A stretch of DNA of 64,000 nucleotides. It comes from Daphnia carinata (taxonomy: Eukaryota > Arthropoda > Branchiopoda > Diplostraca > Daphniidae). Shown here piece by piece: positions 1 to 9,604 of the stretch. Every line of letters starts with the position of its first letter. Within the stretch, counting starts at the first letter, position 1. Where the stretch lies: contig NW_026712480.1 in NCBI RefSeq assembly GCF_022539665.2, forward strand, positions 1 to 64,000, written 5' to 3'. The notes below the pieces were generated by a model. The model was given only the letters and a program-made list of their open reading frames with translations, searched no databases and was not told where the DNA came from. Position numbers and translations under genes: made by a program.

Positions 1-17
1 GAGCCCCACGTTGGGCG
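1..17 (+). tRNA. tRNA-Lys-CTT: tRNA-Lys(CTT), 3' end only
   Basis: Last 17 nt of the lysine tRNA (T-stem 3' side and acceptor GTTGGGC plus G), cut by the window edge. Confidence 0.85.
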
Positions 18-72
18 GCAATGTTCTAAATAAAAGCTGTTCGTGGTCTTTGTAGGTGTGTTGCAGGCTTCA

Positions 73-145
73 GTTCCCATAGTGTAGTGGTTATCACGTC
101 GGCCTAACACGCTGAAGGTCCTCAGTTCGATCCTGGGTGGGAACA
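73..145 (+). tRNA. tRNA-Val-AAC: tRNA-Val(AAC), array A copy 1
   Basis: 73-nt cloverleaf. Acceptor GTTCCCA pairs with TGGGAAC, the anticodon loop reads ctAACac and the T-loop is TTCGATC. A pol III stop run (T5) lies about 40 nt downstream. Only 55 nt, with no T4 run, separate it from the tRNA-Lys upstream, so the two may share a transcript. Confidence 0.96.
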
Positions 146-249
146 AGGCGCTGCAAATCTTGTGCTAGGCCGGAAATGCAATCATTTTTCGAATGTCGTA
201 ACCGCTAGTTAAATCTGTTTTTGAAATGAGTGCTATGCTAGACAAATGT

Positions 250-322
250 GTTCTCATAGTGTAGCGGTTATCACGTCAGCCTCACACGCTGAAGATCCCC
301 AGTTCAATCCTGGGTGAGAACA
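250..322 (+). tRNA. tRNA-Val-CAC: tRNA-Val(CAC), array A copy 1
   Basis: 73-nt cloverleaf. Acceptor GTTCTCA pairs with TGAGAAC, the anticodon loop is ctCACac, and T-stem CCCAG pairs with CTGGG. A T5 terminator starts 12 nt downstream. This is the intact version of the gene that is broken in array B. Confidence 0.95.
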
Positions 323-578
323 TCTGCTTCGTGGTTTTTACAACTGGACCGCATTCTGATTATCTGTAAAACTACTAGGATTATTGATTATCATTGATTG
401 GAGTGTATGTTATATATAAAAGTGAGCATGGTTCCCATAATCTGTTTTGGCGAAGAGTCACCAAGTTCGTTCACCACTGATGACTAGCCAAAGAAGTATG
501 CTTGAAACTGAGGGAGGTTTTTTTGTTAGATATGGTAAGGATCTATTTGGAACAAAACAGCGATTAAAGTTTTGCTAT

Positions 579-652
579 CGCCCCTGGGTGGGATCGAACC
601 ACCAGCCTTCCGGTTAACAGCCGAACGCGCTAGCCAATTGCGCCACAAAGGC
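579..652 (-). tRNA. tRNA-Asn-GTT: tRNA-Asn(GTT), array A copy 1
   Basis: 74-nt cloverleaf on -. Acceptor GCCTTTG pairs with CAGGGGC using G-U pairs, anticodon stem TTCGG pairs with CCGGA, and the loop is ctGTTaa. A T4 run lies about 25 nt downstream. Confidence 0.96.
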
Positions 653-944
653 ATGCGATAAATATAGGGGAAAGGTAATGTAATGCCATTTCTGGAGAAT
701 AACACGTGTAGCTCAACTGATTTTCAAATAGGCACTACTCCTAGTATACTTGATGGTGTAAGGCACGATCTTTTTGTATTTGGAAAAAGTTGTCTCACGT
801 CTTGCTGAAAGCCGAACATATGTATAACGACAGAAAAATGTTTAAAGTTTTAATTTTACTTTAAGACTACGCTGTTGCTCTGAAAGGCCAAATACTATAA
901 TCATCGATAAACTATTACCTTCTTGCGTTTCACCTTGTTGATGT

Positions 945-1017
945 GCCTGGCTAGCTCAGTCGGTAGAGCATGAGACTCTTAATCTCAGGGTCGTGGGTTC
1001 GAGCCCCACGTTGGGCG
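945..1017 (+). tRNA. tRNA-Lys-CTT: tRNA-Lys(CTT), array A copy 1
   Basis: 73-nt cloverleaf. Acceptor GCCTGGC pairs with GTTGGGC, anticodon stem TGAGA/TCTCA closes loop ctCTTaa, and T-stem GTGGG/CCCAC is fully paired. It closely matches the animal Lys(CTT) consensus. There is no T4 run before the Val(AAC) gene 55 nt downstream. Confidence 0.97.
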
Positions 1018-1072
1018 GCAATGTTCTAAATAAAAGCTGTTCGTGGTCTTTGTAGGTGTGTTGCAGGCTTCA

Positions 1073-1145
1073 GTTCCCATAGTGTAGTGGTTATCACGTC
1101 GGCCTAACACGCTGAAGGTCCTCAGTTCGATCCTGGGTGGGAACA
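1073..1145 (+). tRNA. tRNA-Val-AAC: tRNA-Val(AAC), array A copy 2
   Basis: Same as copy 1. Confidence 0.96.
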
Positions 1146-1249
1146 AGGCGCTGCAAATCTTGTGCTAGGCCGGAAATGCAATCATTTTTCGAATGTCGTA
1201 ACCGCTAGTTAAATCTGTTTTTGAAATGAGTGCTATGCTAGACAAATGT

Positions 1250-1322
1250 GTTCTCATAGTGTAGCGGTTATCACGTCAGCCTCACACGCTGAAGATCCCC
1301 AGTTCAATCCTGGGTGAGAACA
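1250..1322 (+). tRNA. tRNA-Val-CAC: tRNA-Val(CAC), array A copy 2
   Basis: Same as copy 1. Confidence 0.95.
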
Positions 1323-1578
1323 TCTGCTTCGTGGTTTTTACAACTGGACCGCATTCTGATTGTCTGTAAAACTACTAGGATTATTGATTATCATTGATTG
1401 GAGTGTATGTTATATATAAAAGTGAGCATGGTTCCCATAATCTGTTTTAGCGAAGAGTCACCAAGTTCGTTCACCACTGATGACTAGCCAAAGAAGTATG
1501 CTTGAAACTGAGGGAGGTTTTTTTGTTAGATATGGTAAGGATCTATTTGGAACAAAACAGCGTTTAAAGTTTTGCTAT

Positions 1579-1652
1579 CGCCCCTGGGTGGGATCGAACC
1601 ACCAGCCTTCCGGTTAACAGCCGAACGCGCTAGCCAATTGCGCCACAAAGGC
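1579..1652 (-). tRNA. tRNA-Asn-GTT: tRNA-Asn(GTT), array A copy 2
   Basis: Gene same as copy 1; the flank differs by one base. Confidence 0.96.
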
Positions 1653-1944
1653 ATGCGATAAATATAGGGGAAAGGTAATGTAATGCCATTTCTGGAGAAT
1701 AACACGTGTAGCTCAACTGATTTTCAAATAGGCACTACTCCTAGTATACTTGATGGTGTAAGGCACGATCTTTTTGTATTTGGAAAAAGTTGTCTCACGT
1801 CTTGCTGAAAGCCGAACATATGTATAACGACAGAAAAATGTTTAAAGTTTTAATTTTACTTTAAGACTACGCTGTTGCTCTGAAAGGCCAAATACTATAA
1901 TCATCGATAAACTGTTACCTTCTTGCGTTTCACCTTGTTGATGT

Positions 1945-2017
1945 GCCTGGCTAGCTCAGTCGGTAGAGCATGAGACTCTTAATCTCAGGGTCGTGGGTTC
2001 GAGCCCCACGTTGGGCG
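1945..2017 (+). tRNA. tRNA-Lys-CTT: tRNA-Lys(CTT), array A copy 2
   Basis: Same as copy 1. Confidence 0.97.
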
Positions 2018-2072
2018 GCAATGTTCTAAATAAAAGCTGTTCGTGGTCTTTGTAGGTGTGTTGCAGGCTTCA

Positions 2073-2145
2073 GTTCCCATAGTGTAGTGGTTATCACGTC
2101 GGCCTAACACGCTGAAGGTCCTCAGTTCGATCCTGGGTGGGAACA
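2073..2145 (+). tRNA. tRNA-Val-AAC: tRNA-Val(AAC), array A copy 3
   Basis: Same as copy 1. Confidence 0.96.
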
Positions 2146-2249
2146 AGGCGCTGCAAATCTTGTGCTAGGCCGGAAATGCAAACATTTTTCGAATGTCGTA
2201 ACCGCTAGTTAAATCTGTTTTTGAAATGAGTGCTATGCTAGACAAATGT

Positions 2250-2322
2250 GTTCTCATAGTGTAGCGGTTATCACGTCAGCCTCACACGCTGAAGATCCCC
2301 AGTTCAATCCTGGGTGAGAACA
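2250..2322 (+). tRNA. tRNA-Val-CAC: tRNA-Val(CAC), array A copy 3
   Basis: Same as copy 1. Confidence 0.95.
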
Positions 2323-2578
2323 TCTGCTTCGTGGTTTTTACAACTGGACCGCATTCTGATTGTCTGTAAAACTACTAGGATTATTGATTATCATTGATTG
2401 GAGTGTATGTTATATATAAAAGTGAGCATGGTTCCCATAATCTGTTTTAGCGAAGAGTCACCAAGTTCGTTCACCACTGATGACTAGCCAAAGAAGTATG
2501 CTTGAAACTGAGGGAGGTTTTTTTGTTAGATATGGTAAGGATCTATTTGGAACAAAACAGCGTTTAAAGTTTTGCTAT

Positions 2579-2652
2579 CGCCCCTGGGTGGGATCGAACC
2601 ACCAGCCTTCCGTTTAACAGCCGAACGCGCTAGCCAATTGCGCCACAAAGGC
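2579..2652 (-). tRNA. tRNA-Asn-GTT: tRNA-Asn(GTT), array A copy 3, anticodon-stem variant
   Basis: One C-to-A change (tRNA sense) at the first base of the 3' anticodon stem, next to the loop, breaks the closing G-C pair. The same change recurs in array B copy 6. The anticodon itself is kept, but function is doubtful. Confidence 0.85.
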
Positions 2653-2944
2653 ATGCGATAAATATAGGGGAAAGGTAATGTAATGCCATTTCTGGAGAAT
2701 AACACGTGTAGCTCAACTGATTTTCAAATAGGCACTACTCCTAGTATACTTGATGGTGTAAGGCACGATCTTTTTGTATTTGGAAAAAGTTGTCTCACGT
2801 CTTGCTGAAAGCCGAACATATGTATAACGACAGAAAAATGTTTAAAGTTTTAATTTTACTTTAAGACTACGCTGTTGCTCTGAAAGGCCAAATACTATAA
2901 TCATCGATAAACTGTTACCTTCTTGCGTTTCACCTTGTTGATGT

Positions 2945-3017
2945 GCCTGGCTAGCTCAGTCGGTAGAGCATGAGACTCTTAATCTCAGGGTCGTGGGTTC
3001 GAGCCCCACGTTGGGCG
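2945..3017 (+). tRNA. tRNA-Lys-CTT: tRNA-Lys(CTT), array A copy 3
   Basis: Same as copy 1. Confidence 0.97.
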
Positions 3018-3072
3018 GCAATGTTCTAAATAAAAGCTGTTCGTGGTCTTTGTAGGTGTGTTGCAGGCTTCA

Positions 3073-3145
3073 GTTCCCATAGTGTAGTGGTTATCACGTC
3101 GGCCTAACACGCTGAAGGTCCTCAGTTCGATCCTGGGTGGGAACA
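3073..3145 (+). tRNA. tRNA-Val-AAC: tRNA-Val(AAC), array A copy 4
   Basis: Same as copy 1. Confidence 0.96.
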
Positions 3146-3249
3146 AGGCGCTGCAAATCTTGTGCTAGGCCGGAAATGCAAACATTTTTCGAATGTCGTA
3201 ACCGCTAGTTAAATCTGTTTTTGAAATGAGTGCTATGCTAGACAAATGT

Positions 3250-3322
3250 GTTCTCATAGTGTAGCGGTTATCACGTCAGCCTCACACGCTGAAGATCCCC
3301 AGTTCAATCCTGGGTGAGAACA
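3250..3322 (+). tRNA. tRNA-Val-CAC: tRNA-Val(CAC), array A copy 4
   Basis: Same as copy 1. Confidence 0.95.
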
Positions 3323-3578
3323 TCTGCTTCGTGGTTTTTACAACTGGACCGCATTCTGATTGTCTGTAAAACTACTAGGATTATTGATTATCATTGATTG
3401 GAGTGTATGTTATATATAAAAGTGAGCATGGTTCCCATAATCTGTTTTAGCGAAGAGTCACCAAGTTCGTTCACCACTGATGACTAGCCAAAGAAGTATG
3501 CTTGAAACTGAGGGAGGTTTTTTTGTTAGATATGGTAAGGATCTATTTGGAACAAAACAGCGTTTAAAGTTTTGCTAT

Positions 3579-3652
3579 CGCCCCTGGGTGGGATCGAACC
3601 ACCAGCCTTCCGGTTAACAGCCGAACGCGCTAGCCAATTGCGCCACAAAGGC
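3579..3652 (-). tRNA. tRNA-Asn-GTT: tRNA-Asn(GTT), array A copy 4
   Basis: Intact, same as copy 1. Confidence 0.96.
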
Positions 3653-3944
3653 ATGCGATAAATATAGGGGAAAGGTAATGTAATGCCATTTCTGGAGAAT
3701 AACACGTGTAGCTCAACTGATTTTCAAATAGGCACTACTCCTAGTATACTTGATGGTGTAAGGCACGATCTTTTTGTATTTGGAAAAAGTTGTCTCACGT
3801 CTTGCTGAAAGCCGAACATATGTATAACGACAGAAAAATGTTTAAAGTTTTAATTTTACTTTAAGACTACGCTGTTGCTCTGAAAGGCCAAATACTATAA
3901 TCATCGATAAACTGTTACCTTCTTGCGTTTCACCTTGTTGATGA

Positions 3945-4017
3945 GCCTGGCTAGCTCAGTCGGTAGAGCATGAGACTCTTAATCTCAGGGTCGTGGGTTC
4001 GAGCCCCACGTTGGGCG
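3945..4017 (+). tRNA. tRNA-Lys-CTT: tRNA-Lys(CTT), array A copy 4
   Basis: Gene same as copy 1; the base immediately upstream is A instead of T. Confidence 0.97.
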
Positions 4018-4072
4018 GCAATGTTCTAAATAAAAGCTGTTCGTGGTCTTTGTAGGTGTGTTGCAGGCTTCA

Positions 4073-4145
4073 GTTCCCATAGTGTAGTGGTTATCACGTC
4101 GGCCTAACACGCTGAAGGTCCTCAGTTCGATCCTGGGTGGGAACA
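4073..4145 (+). tRNA. tRNA-Val-AAC: tRNA-Val(AAC), array A copy 5
   Basis: Same as copy 1. Confidence 0.96.
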
Positions 4146-4249
4146 AGGCGCTGCAAATCTTGTGCTAGGCCGGAAATGCAAACATTTTTCGAATGTCGTA
4201 ACCGCTAGTTAAATCTGTTTTTGAAATGAGTGCTATGCTAGACAAATGT

Positions 4250-4322
4250 GTTCTCATAGTGTAGCGGTTATCACGTCAGCCTCACACGCTGAAGATCCCC
4301 AGTTCAATCCTGGGTGAGAACA
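4250..4322 (+). tRNA. tRNA-Val-CAC: tRNA-Val(CAC), array A copy 5
   Basis: Same as copy 1. Confidence 0.95.
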
Positions 4323-4578
4323 TCTGCTTCGTGGTTTTTACAACTGGACCGCATTCTGATTGTCTGTAAAACTACTAGGATTATTGATTATCATTGATTG
4401 GAGTGTATGTTATATATAAAAGTGAGCATGGTTCCCATAATCTGTTTTAGCGAAGAGTCACCAAGTTCGTTCACCACTGATGACTAGCCAAAGAAGTATG
4501 CTTGAAACTGAGGGAGGTTTTTTTGTTAGATATGGTAAGGATCTATTTGGAACAAAACAGCGTTTAAAGTTTTGCTAT

Positions 4579-4652
4579 CGCCCCTGGGTGGGATCGAACC
4601 ACCAGCCTTCCGGTTAACAGCCGAACGCGCTAGCCAATTGCGCCACAAAGGC
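4579..4652 (-). tRNA. tRNA-Asn-GTT: tRNA-Asn(GTT), array A copy 5
   Basis: Same as copy 1. Confidence 0.96.
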
Positions 4653-4944
4653 ATGCGATAAATATAGGGGAAAGGTAATGTAATGCCATTTCTGGAGAAT
4701 AACACGTGTAGCTCAACTGATTTTCAAATAGGCACTACTCCTAGTATACTTGATGGTGTAAGGCACGATCTTTTTGTATTTGGAAAAAGTTGTCTCACGT
4801 CTTGCTGAAAGCCGAACATATGTATAACGACAGAAAAATGTTTAAAGTTTTAATTTTACTTTAAGACTACGCTGTTGCTCTGAAAGGCCAAATACTATAA
4901 TCATCGATAAACTGTTACCTTCTTGCGTTTCACCTTGTTGATGT

Positions 4945-5017
4945 GCCTGGCTAGCTCAGTCGGTAGAGCATGAGACTCTTAATCTCAGGGTCGTGGGTTC
5001 GAGCCCCACGTTGGGCG
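4945..5017 (+). tRNA. tRNA-Lys-CTT: tRNA-Lys(CTT), array A copy 5
   Basis: Same as copy 1. Confidence 0.97.
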
Positions 5018-5072
5018 GCAATGTTCTAAATAAAAGCTGTTCGTGGTCTTTGTAGGTGTGTTGCAGGCTTCA

Positions 5073-5145
5073 GTTCCCATAGTGTAGTGGTTATCACGTC
5101 GGCCTAACACGCTGAAGGTCCTCAGTTCGATCCTGGGTGGGAACA
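5073..5145 (+). tRNA. tRNA-Val-AAC: tRNA-Val(AAC), array A copy 6
   Basis: Same as copy 1. Confidence 0.96.
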
Positions 5146-5249
5146 AGGCGCTGCAAATCTTGTGCTAGGCCGGAAATGCAAACATTTTTCGAATGTCGTA
5201 ACCGCTAGTTAAATCTGTTTTTGAAATGAGTGCTATGCTAGACAAATGT

Positions 5250-5322
5250 GTTCTCATAGTGTAGCGGTTATCACGTCAGCCTCACACGCTGAAGATCCCC
5301 AGTTCAATCCTGGGTGAGAACA
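5250..5322 (+). tRNA. tRNA-Val-CAC: tRNA-Val(CAC), array A copy 6
   Basis: Same as copy 1. Confidence 0.95.
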
Positions 5323-5578
5323 TCTGCTTCGTGGTTTTTACAACTGGACCGCATTCTGATTGTCTGTAAAACTACTAGGATTATTGATTATCATTGATTG
5401 GAGTGTATGTTATATATAAAAGTGAGCATGGTTCCCATAATCTGTTTTAGCGAAGAGTCACCAAGTTCGTTCACCACTGATGACTAGCCAAAGAAGTATG
5501 CTTGAAACTGAGGGAGGTTTTTTTGTTAGATATGGTAAGGATCTATTTGGAACAAAACAGCGTTTAAAGTTTTGCTAT

Positions 5579-5652
5579 CGCCCCTGGGTGGGATCGAACC
5601 ACCAGCCTTCCGGTTAACAGCCGAACGCGCTAGCCAATTGCGCCACAAAGGC
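5579..5652 (-). tRNA. tRNA-Asn-GTT: tRNA-Asn(GTT), array A copy 6
   Basis: Same as copy 1. Confidence 0.96.
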
Positions 5653-5944
5653 ATGCGATAAATATAGGGGAAAGGTAATGTAATGCCATTTCTGGAGAAT
5701 AACACGTGTAGCTCAACTGATTTTCAAATAGGCACTACTCCTAGTATACTTGATGGTGTAAGGCACGATCTTTTTGTATTTGGAAAAAGTTGTCTCACGT
5801 CTTGCTGAAAGCCGAACATATGTATAACGACAGAAAAATGTTTAAAGTTTTAATTTTACTTTAAGACTACGCTGTTGCTCTGAAAGGCCAAATACTATAA
5901 TCATCGATAAACTGTTACCTTCTTGCGTTTCACCTTGTTGATGT

Positions 5945-6017
5945 GCCTGGCTAGCTCAGTCGGTAGAGCATGAGACTCTTAATCTCAGGGTCGTGGGTTC
6001 GAGCCCCACGTTGGGCG
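5945..6017 (+). tRNA. tRNA-Lys-CTT: tRNA-Lys(CTT), array A copy 6
   Basis: Same as copy 1. Confidence 0.97.
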
Positions 6018-6072
6018 GCAATGTTCTAAATAAAAGCTGTTCGTGGTCTTTGTAGGTGTGTTGCAGGCTTCA

Positions 6073-6145
6073 GTTCCCATAGTGTAGTGGTTATCACGTC
6101 GGCCTAACACGCTGAAGGTCCTCAGTTCGATCCTGGGTGGGAACA
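6073..6145 (+). tRNA. tRNA-Val-AAC: tRNA-Val(AAC), array A copy 7
   Basis: Same as copy 1. Confidence 0.96.
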
Positions 6146-6249
6146 AGGCGCTGCAAATCTTGTGCTAGGCCGGAAATGCAAACATTTTTCGAATGTCGTA
6201 ACCGCTAGTTAAATCTGTTTTTGAAATGAGTGCTATGCTAGACAAATGT

Positions 6250-6322
6250 GTTCTCATAGTGTAGCGGTTATCACGTCAGCCTCACACGCTGAAGATCCCC
6301 AGTTCAATCCTGGGTGAGAACA
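6250..6322 (+). tRNA. tRNA-Val-CAC: tRNA-Val(CAC), array A copy 7
   Basis: Same as copy 1. Confidence 0.95.
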
Positions 6323-6578
6323 TCTGCTTCGTGGTTTTTACAACTGGACCGCATTCTGATTGTCTGTAAAACTACTAGGATTATTGATTATCATTGATTG
6401 GAGTGTATGTTATATATAAAAGTGAGCATGGTTCCCATAATCTGTTTTAGCGAAGAGTCACCAAGTTCGTTCACCACTGATGACTAGCCAAAGAAGTATG
6501 CTTGAAACTGAGGGAGGTTTTTTTGTTAGATATGGTAAGGATCTATTTGGAACAAAACAGCGTTTAAAGTTTTGCTAT

Positions 6579-6652
6579 CGCCCCTGGGTGGGATCGAACC
6601 ACCAGCCTTCCGGTTAACAGCCGAACGCGCTAGCCAATTGCGCCACAAAGGC
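6579..6652 (-). tRNA. tRNA-Asn-GTT: tRNA-Asn(GTT), array A copy 7
   Basis: Same as copy 1; the last Asn gene of array A. Confidence 0.96.
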
Positions 6653-6944
6653 ATGCGATAAATATAGGGGAAAGGTAATGTAATGCCATTTCTGGAGAAT
6701 AACACGTGTAGCTCAACTGATTTTCAAATAGGCACTACTCCTAGTATACTTGATGGTGTAAGGCACGATCTTTTTGTATTTGGAAAAAGTTGTCTCACGT
6801 CTTGCTGAAAGCCGAACATATGTATAACGACAGAAAAATGTTTAAAGTTTTAATTTTACTTTAAGACTACGCTGTTGCTCTGAAAGGCCAAATACTATAA
6901 TCATCGATAAACTGTTACCTTCTTGCGTTTCACCTTGTTGATGT

Positions 6945-7017
6945 GCCTGGCTAGCTCAGTCGGTAGAGCATGAGACTCTTAATCTCAGGGTCGTGGGTTC
7001 GAGCCCCACGTTGGGCG
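6945..7017 (+). tRNA. tRNA-Lys-CTT: tRNA-Lys(CTT), array A copy 7
   Basis: Same as copy 1; the last Lys gene of array A. Confidence 0.97.
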
Positions 7018-7072
7018 GCAATGTTCTAAATAAAAGCTGTTCGTGGTCTTTGTAGGTGTGTTGCAGGCTTCA

Positions 7073-7145
7073 GTTCCCATAGTGTAGTGGTTATCACGTC
7101 GGCCTAACACGCTGAAGGTCCTCAGTTCGATCCTGGGTGGGAACA
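7073..7145 (+). tRNA. tRNA-Val-AAC: tRNA-Val(AAC), array A copy 8
   Basis: Same as copy 1, in the truncated last unit. Confidence 0.96.
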
Positions 7146-7249
7146 AGGCGCTGCAAATCTTGTGCTAGGCCGGAAATGCAAACATTTTTCGAATGTCGTA
7201 ACCGCTAGTTAAATCTGTTTTTGAAATGAGTGCTATGCTAGACAAATGT

Positions 7250-7322
7250 GTTCTCATAGTGTAGCGGTTATCACGTCAGCCTCACACGCTGAAGATCCCC
7301 AGTTCAATCCTGGGTGAGAACA
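7250..7322 (+). tRNA. tRNA-Val-CAC: tRNA-Val(CAC), array A copy 8
   Basis: Intact; 83 bp before the TTC tract. Confidence 0.95.
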
Positions 7323-7405
7323 TCTGCTTCGTGGTTTTTACAACTGGACCGCATTCTGATTGTCTGTAAAACTACTAGGATTATTGATTATCATTGATTG
7401 GAGTG

Positions 7406-8071
7406 TTCTTCTTCTTCTTCTTCTTCTTCTTCTTCTTCTTCTTCTTCTTCTTCTTCTTCTTCTTCTTCTTCTTCTTCTTCTTCTTCTTCTTCTTCTTCTT
7501 CTTCTTCTTCTTCTTCTTCTTCTTCTTCTTCTTCTTCTTCTTCTTCTTCTTCTTCTTCTTCTTCTTCTTCTTCTTCTTCTTCTTCTTCTTCTTCTTCTTC
7601 TTCTTCTTCTTCTTCTTCTTCTTCTTCTTCTTCTTCTTCTTCTTCTTCTTCTTCTTCTTCTTCTTCTTCTTCTTCTTCTTCTTCTTCTTCTTCTTCTTCT
7701 TCTTCTTCTTCTTCTTCTTCTTCTTCTTCTTCTTCTTCTTCTTCTTCTTCTTCTTCTTCTTCTTCTTCTTCTTCTTCTTCTTCTTCTTCTTCTTCTTCTT
7801 CTTCTTCTTCTTCTTCTTCTTCTTCTTCTTCTTCTTCTTCTTCTTCTTCTTCTTCTTCTTCTTCTTCTTCTTCTTCTTCTTCTTCTTCTTCTTCTTCTTC
7901 TTCTTCTTCTTCTTCTTCTTCTTCTTCTTCTTCTTCTTCTTCTTCTTCTTCTTCTTCTTCTTCTTCTTCTTCTTCTTCTTCTTCTTCTTCTTCTTCTTCT
8001 TCTTCTTCTTCTTCTTCTTCTTCTTCTTCTTCTTCTTCTTCTTCTTCTTCTTCTTCTTCTTCTTCTTCTTC
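7406..8071. repeat. (TTC/GAA)222 perfect microsatellite
   Basis: 666 bp of pure TTC with no interruption, exactly 222 repeats as assembled. It sits where array A (+) meets array B (inverted): the left neighbour is spacer after Val(CAC), and the right neighbour is spacer before the first array-B Asn gene. Long open frames of Ser, Leu, Phe, Lys, Arg or Glu here are products of the repeat and not genes. Known biology: GAA/TTC tracts can form triplexes and impede replication. Confidence 0.97.
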
Positions 8072-8196
8072 GCCAAACTTGACAAATGGCGTCCAACTGA
8101 CTTTTCTCACATTATCAAAAGGGTTGAATAATGTTCAAGGACGTTTCTTCCAGTCCTGCATAGCCGTTGAATTACCTTTCCCCTTGTACAGTACAT

Positions 8197-8270
8197 GCCT
8201 TTGTGGCGCAATTGGCTAGCGCGTTCGGCTGTTAACCGGAAGGCTGGTGGTTCGATCCCACCCAGGGGCG
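8197..8270 (+). tRNA. tRNA-Asn-GTT: tRNA-Asn(GTT), array B copy 1
   Basis: Sequence identical to the array A gene. A T5 terminator follows about 10 nt downstream. Confidence 0.96.
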
Positions 8271-8492
8271 AAGGCCATGTTTTTAACGATTTTTCGTTTC
8301 CAAAGAGATGCTTCCAGTTTTTTAAAAAACCTCCCTCGCTTTCAAGTATACGTCTTTGGCTAGTCGTCAGTGGTGAACAAACTTGGTGACTCTTCACAAA
8401 AACATATTATGGTACCATTGCTTAGTTTTAATAACTTACTCTACAGTCATTGATAATTAATACAACTAGTGGTTTCACCGACAAGCCGATGG

Positions 8493-8565
8493 CGTTCCAC
8501 TTGGGTAAACCCCGAAGAATCTTCAGCGTGTGAGGCTGACGTGATAACCGCTACACTATGAGGAC
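8493..8565 (-). pseudogene. tRNA-Val(CAC) pseudogene, array B copy 1
   Basis: The 5' half (acceptor GTCCTCA, D-arm, CAC anticodon arm) matches the array A gene. From the variable loop on it diverges: the T-loop TTC motif, a pairable T-stem and the 3' acceptor strand are absent. All ten array-B copies share this, so the break predates amplification of the array. Confidence 0.85.
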
Positions 8566-8664
8566 ACGTTTGTCTACCAAAGCACTCATTTCGAAAACAG
8601 ATTTTAAAGCCATTACGACAAAATGGTTGCAATTTACGAGCTAGCACGAGGTTTACTAGCGTCT

Positions 8665-8737
8665 TGTTCCCACCCAGGATCGAACTGAGGACCTTCAGCG
8701 TGTTAGGCCGACGTGATAACCACTACACTATGGGAAC
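8665..8737 (-). tRNA. tRNA-Val-AAC: tRNA-Val(AAC), array B copy 1
   Basis: Identical to the array A gene despite diverged flanks. A T4 run lies about 45 nt downstream on -. Confidence 0.96.
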
Positions 8738-8792
8738 TGAACCTCGCATATCGTCTTCAATTTATGGGAACAACTTTTATTTAGAACATTGC

Positions 8793-8865
8793 CGCCCAAC
8801 GTTGGGCTCGAACCCACGACCCTGAGATTAACAGTCTCATGCTCTAACGACTGAGCTAGCCAGGC
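8793..8865 (-). tRNA. tRNA-Lys-like with anticodon GTT, array B copy 1
   Basis: Lys(CTT) body with the loop changed from ctCTTaa to ctGTTaa, so the anticodon now reads Asn codons. The T-stem has a G-A mismatch (51:63). Copies 1-3 also have G-to-T in the conserved GG of the D-loop. It could be a decayed gene, or an Asn-decoding tRNA with a Lys body. LysRS and AsnRS both read U35-U36, so charging cannot be predicted. Confidence 0.8.
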
Positions 8866-9530
8866 ACATGTACGATTTTCAGCAAGACTTGAAACACCTG
8901 TTTTCCAATACAAAAAGATGATGCCTCACACCATGAAGTACACCAGGAGCAGTACCGATTTCAAAATCAGCTAGCTACACCTGTTAGTCTCCAGAAATGG
9001 CATTGCGGCTCATGAATTTGGATATTTTGAAGGAGAGATGTGCTGATAGTTTGGAAAATAAATAAAGTAAACGAATGTTTTCGTGTAAAATCGGACTGAA
9101 AAATAAGCCCGACAAAATAAGCCCGACTTTTCGGGATTGTTTTTTTTCTTTCACAGACATATATAAAACAATATGAACTAGATCTAAAATTAAACGAGAA
9201 AACACGAAAATCAAATTTACTTTTAGATTGGGCTTATAGTTTTTCAAATAAATGGGAAAAAGGAATGACACATTTTTTTAGGGATGTCTTCAAGAAGCAA
9301 TACGAAAGGTACGTTTTCTCGGTTTGTTTCCGGTTTCATTTAAACAAACTATTAATAATTGATTTACTTATACATTTTTACTCTGTCCTTGGTAGAAGCC
9401 TAATTACAAACTTGACAAATGGCGTCCAACTGACTTTTCTCACATTATCAAAAGGGTTGAATAATGTTCAAGGACGTTTCTTCCAGTCCTGCATAGCCGT
9501 TGAATTACCTTTCCCCCTTGGACAGTACAT

Positions 9531-9604
9531 GCCTTTGTGGCGCAATTGGCTAGCGCGTTCGGCTGTTAACCGGAAGGCTGGTGGTTCGATCCCACCCAGG
9601 GGCG
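9531..9604 (+). tRNA. tRNA-Asn-GTT: tRNA-Asn(GTT), array B copy 2
   Basis: Identical to array B copy 1. Confidence 0.96.

Larger units (their letters stand above)
1..7405 (+). repeat. tRNA tandem array A, 1000-bp unit
   Basis: Seven full units and one partial unit repeat with an exact 1000-bp period: the same landmark inside tRNA-Lys falls at 1, 1001, 2001 and so on to 7001. Each unit holds Lys(CTT), Val(AAC) and Val(CAC) on + and Asn(GTT) on -. Units differ by only a few substitutions and show no indels that I could see, which implies recent amplification or continuing homogenisation. The last unit is cut between Val(CAC) and Asn by the TTC tract. The left end runs off the window. Confidence 0.97.

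Noticed and set aside
7338-8219. Six long frames encoding poly-Ser, Leu, Phe, Lys, Arg and Glu
   Set aside because: They are the six readings of one TTC repeat with short random ends.
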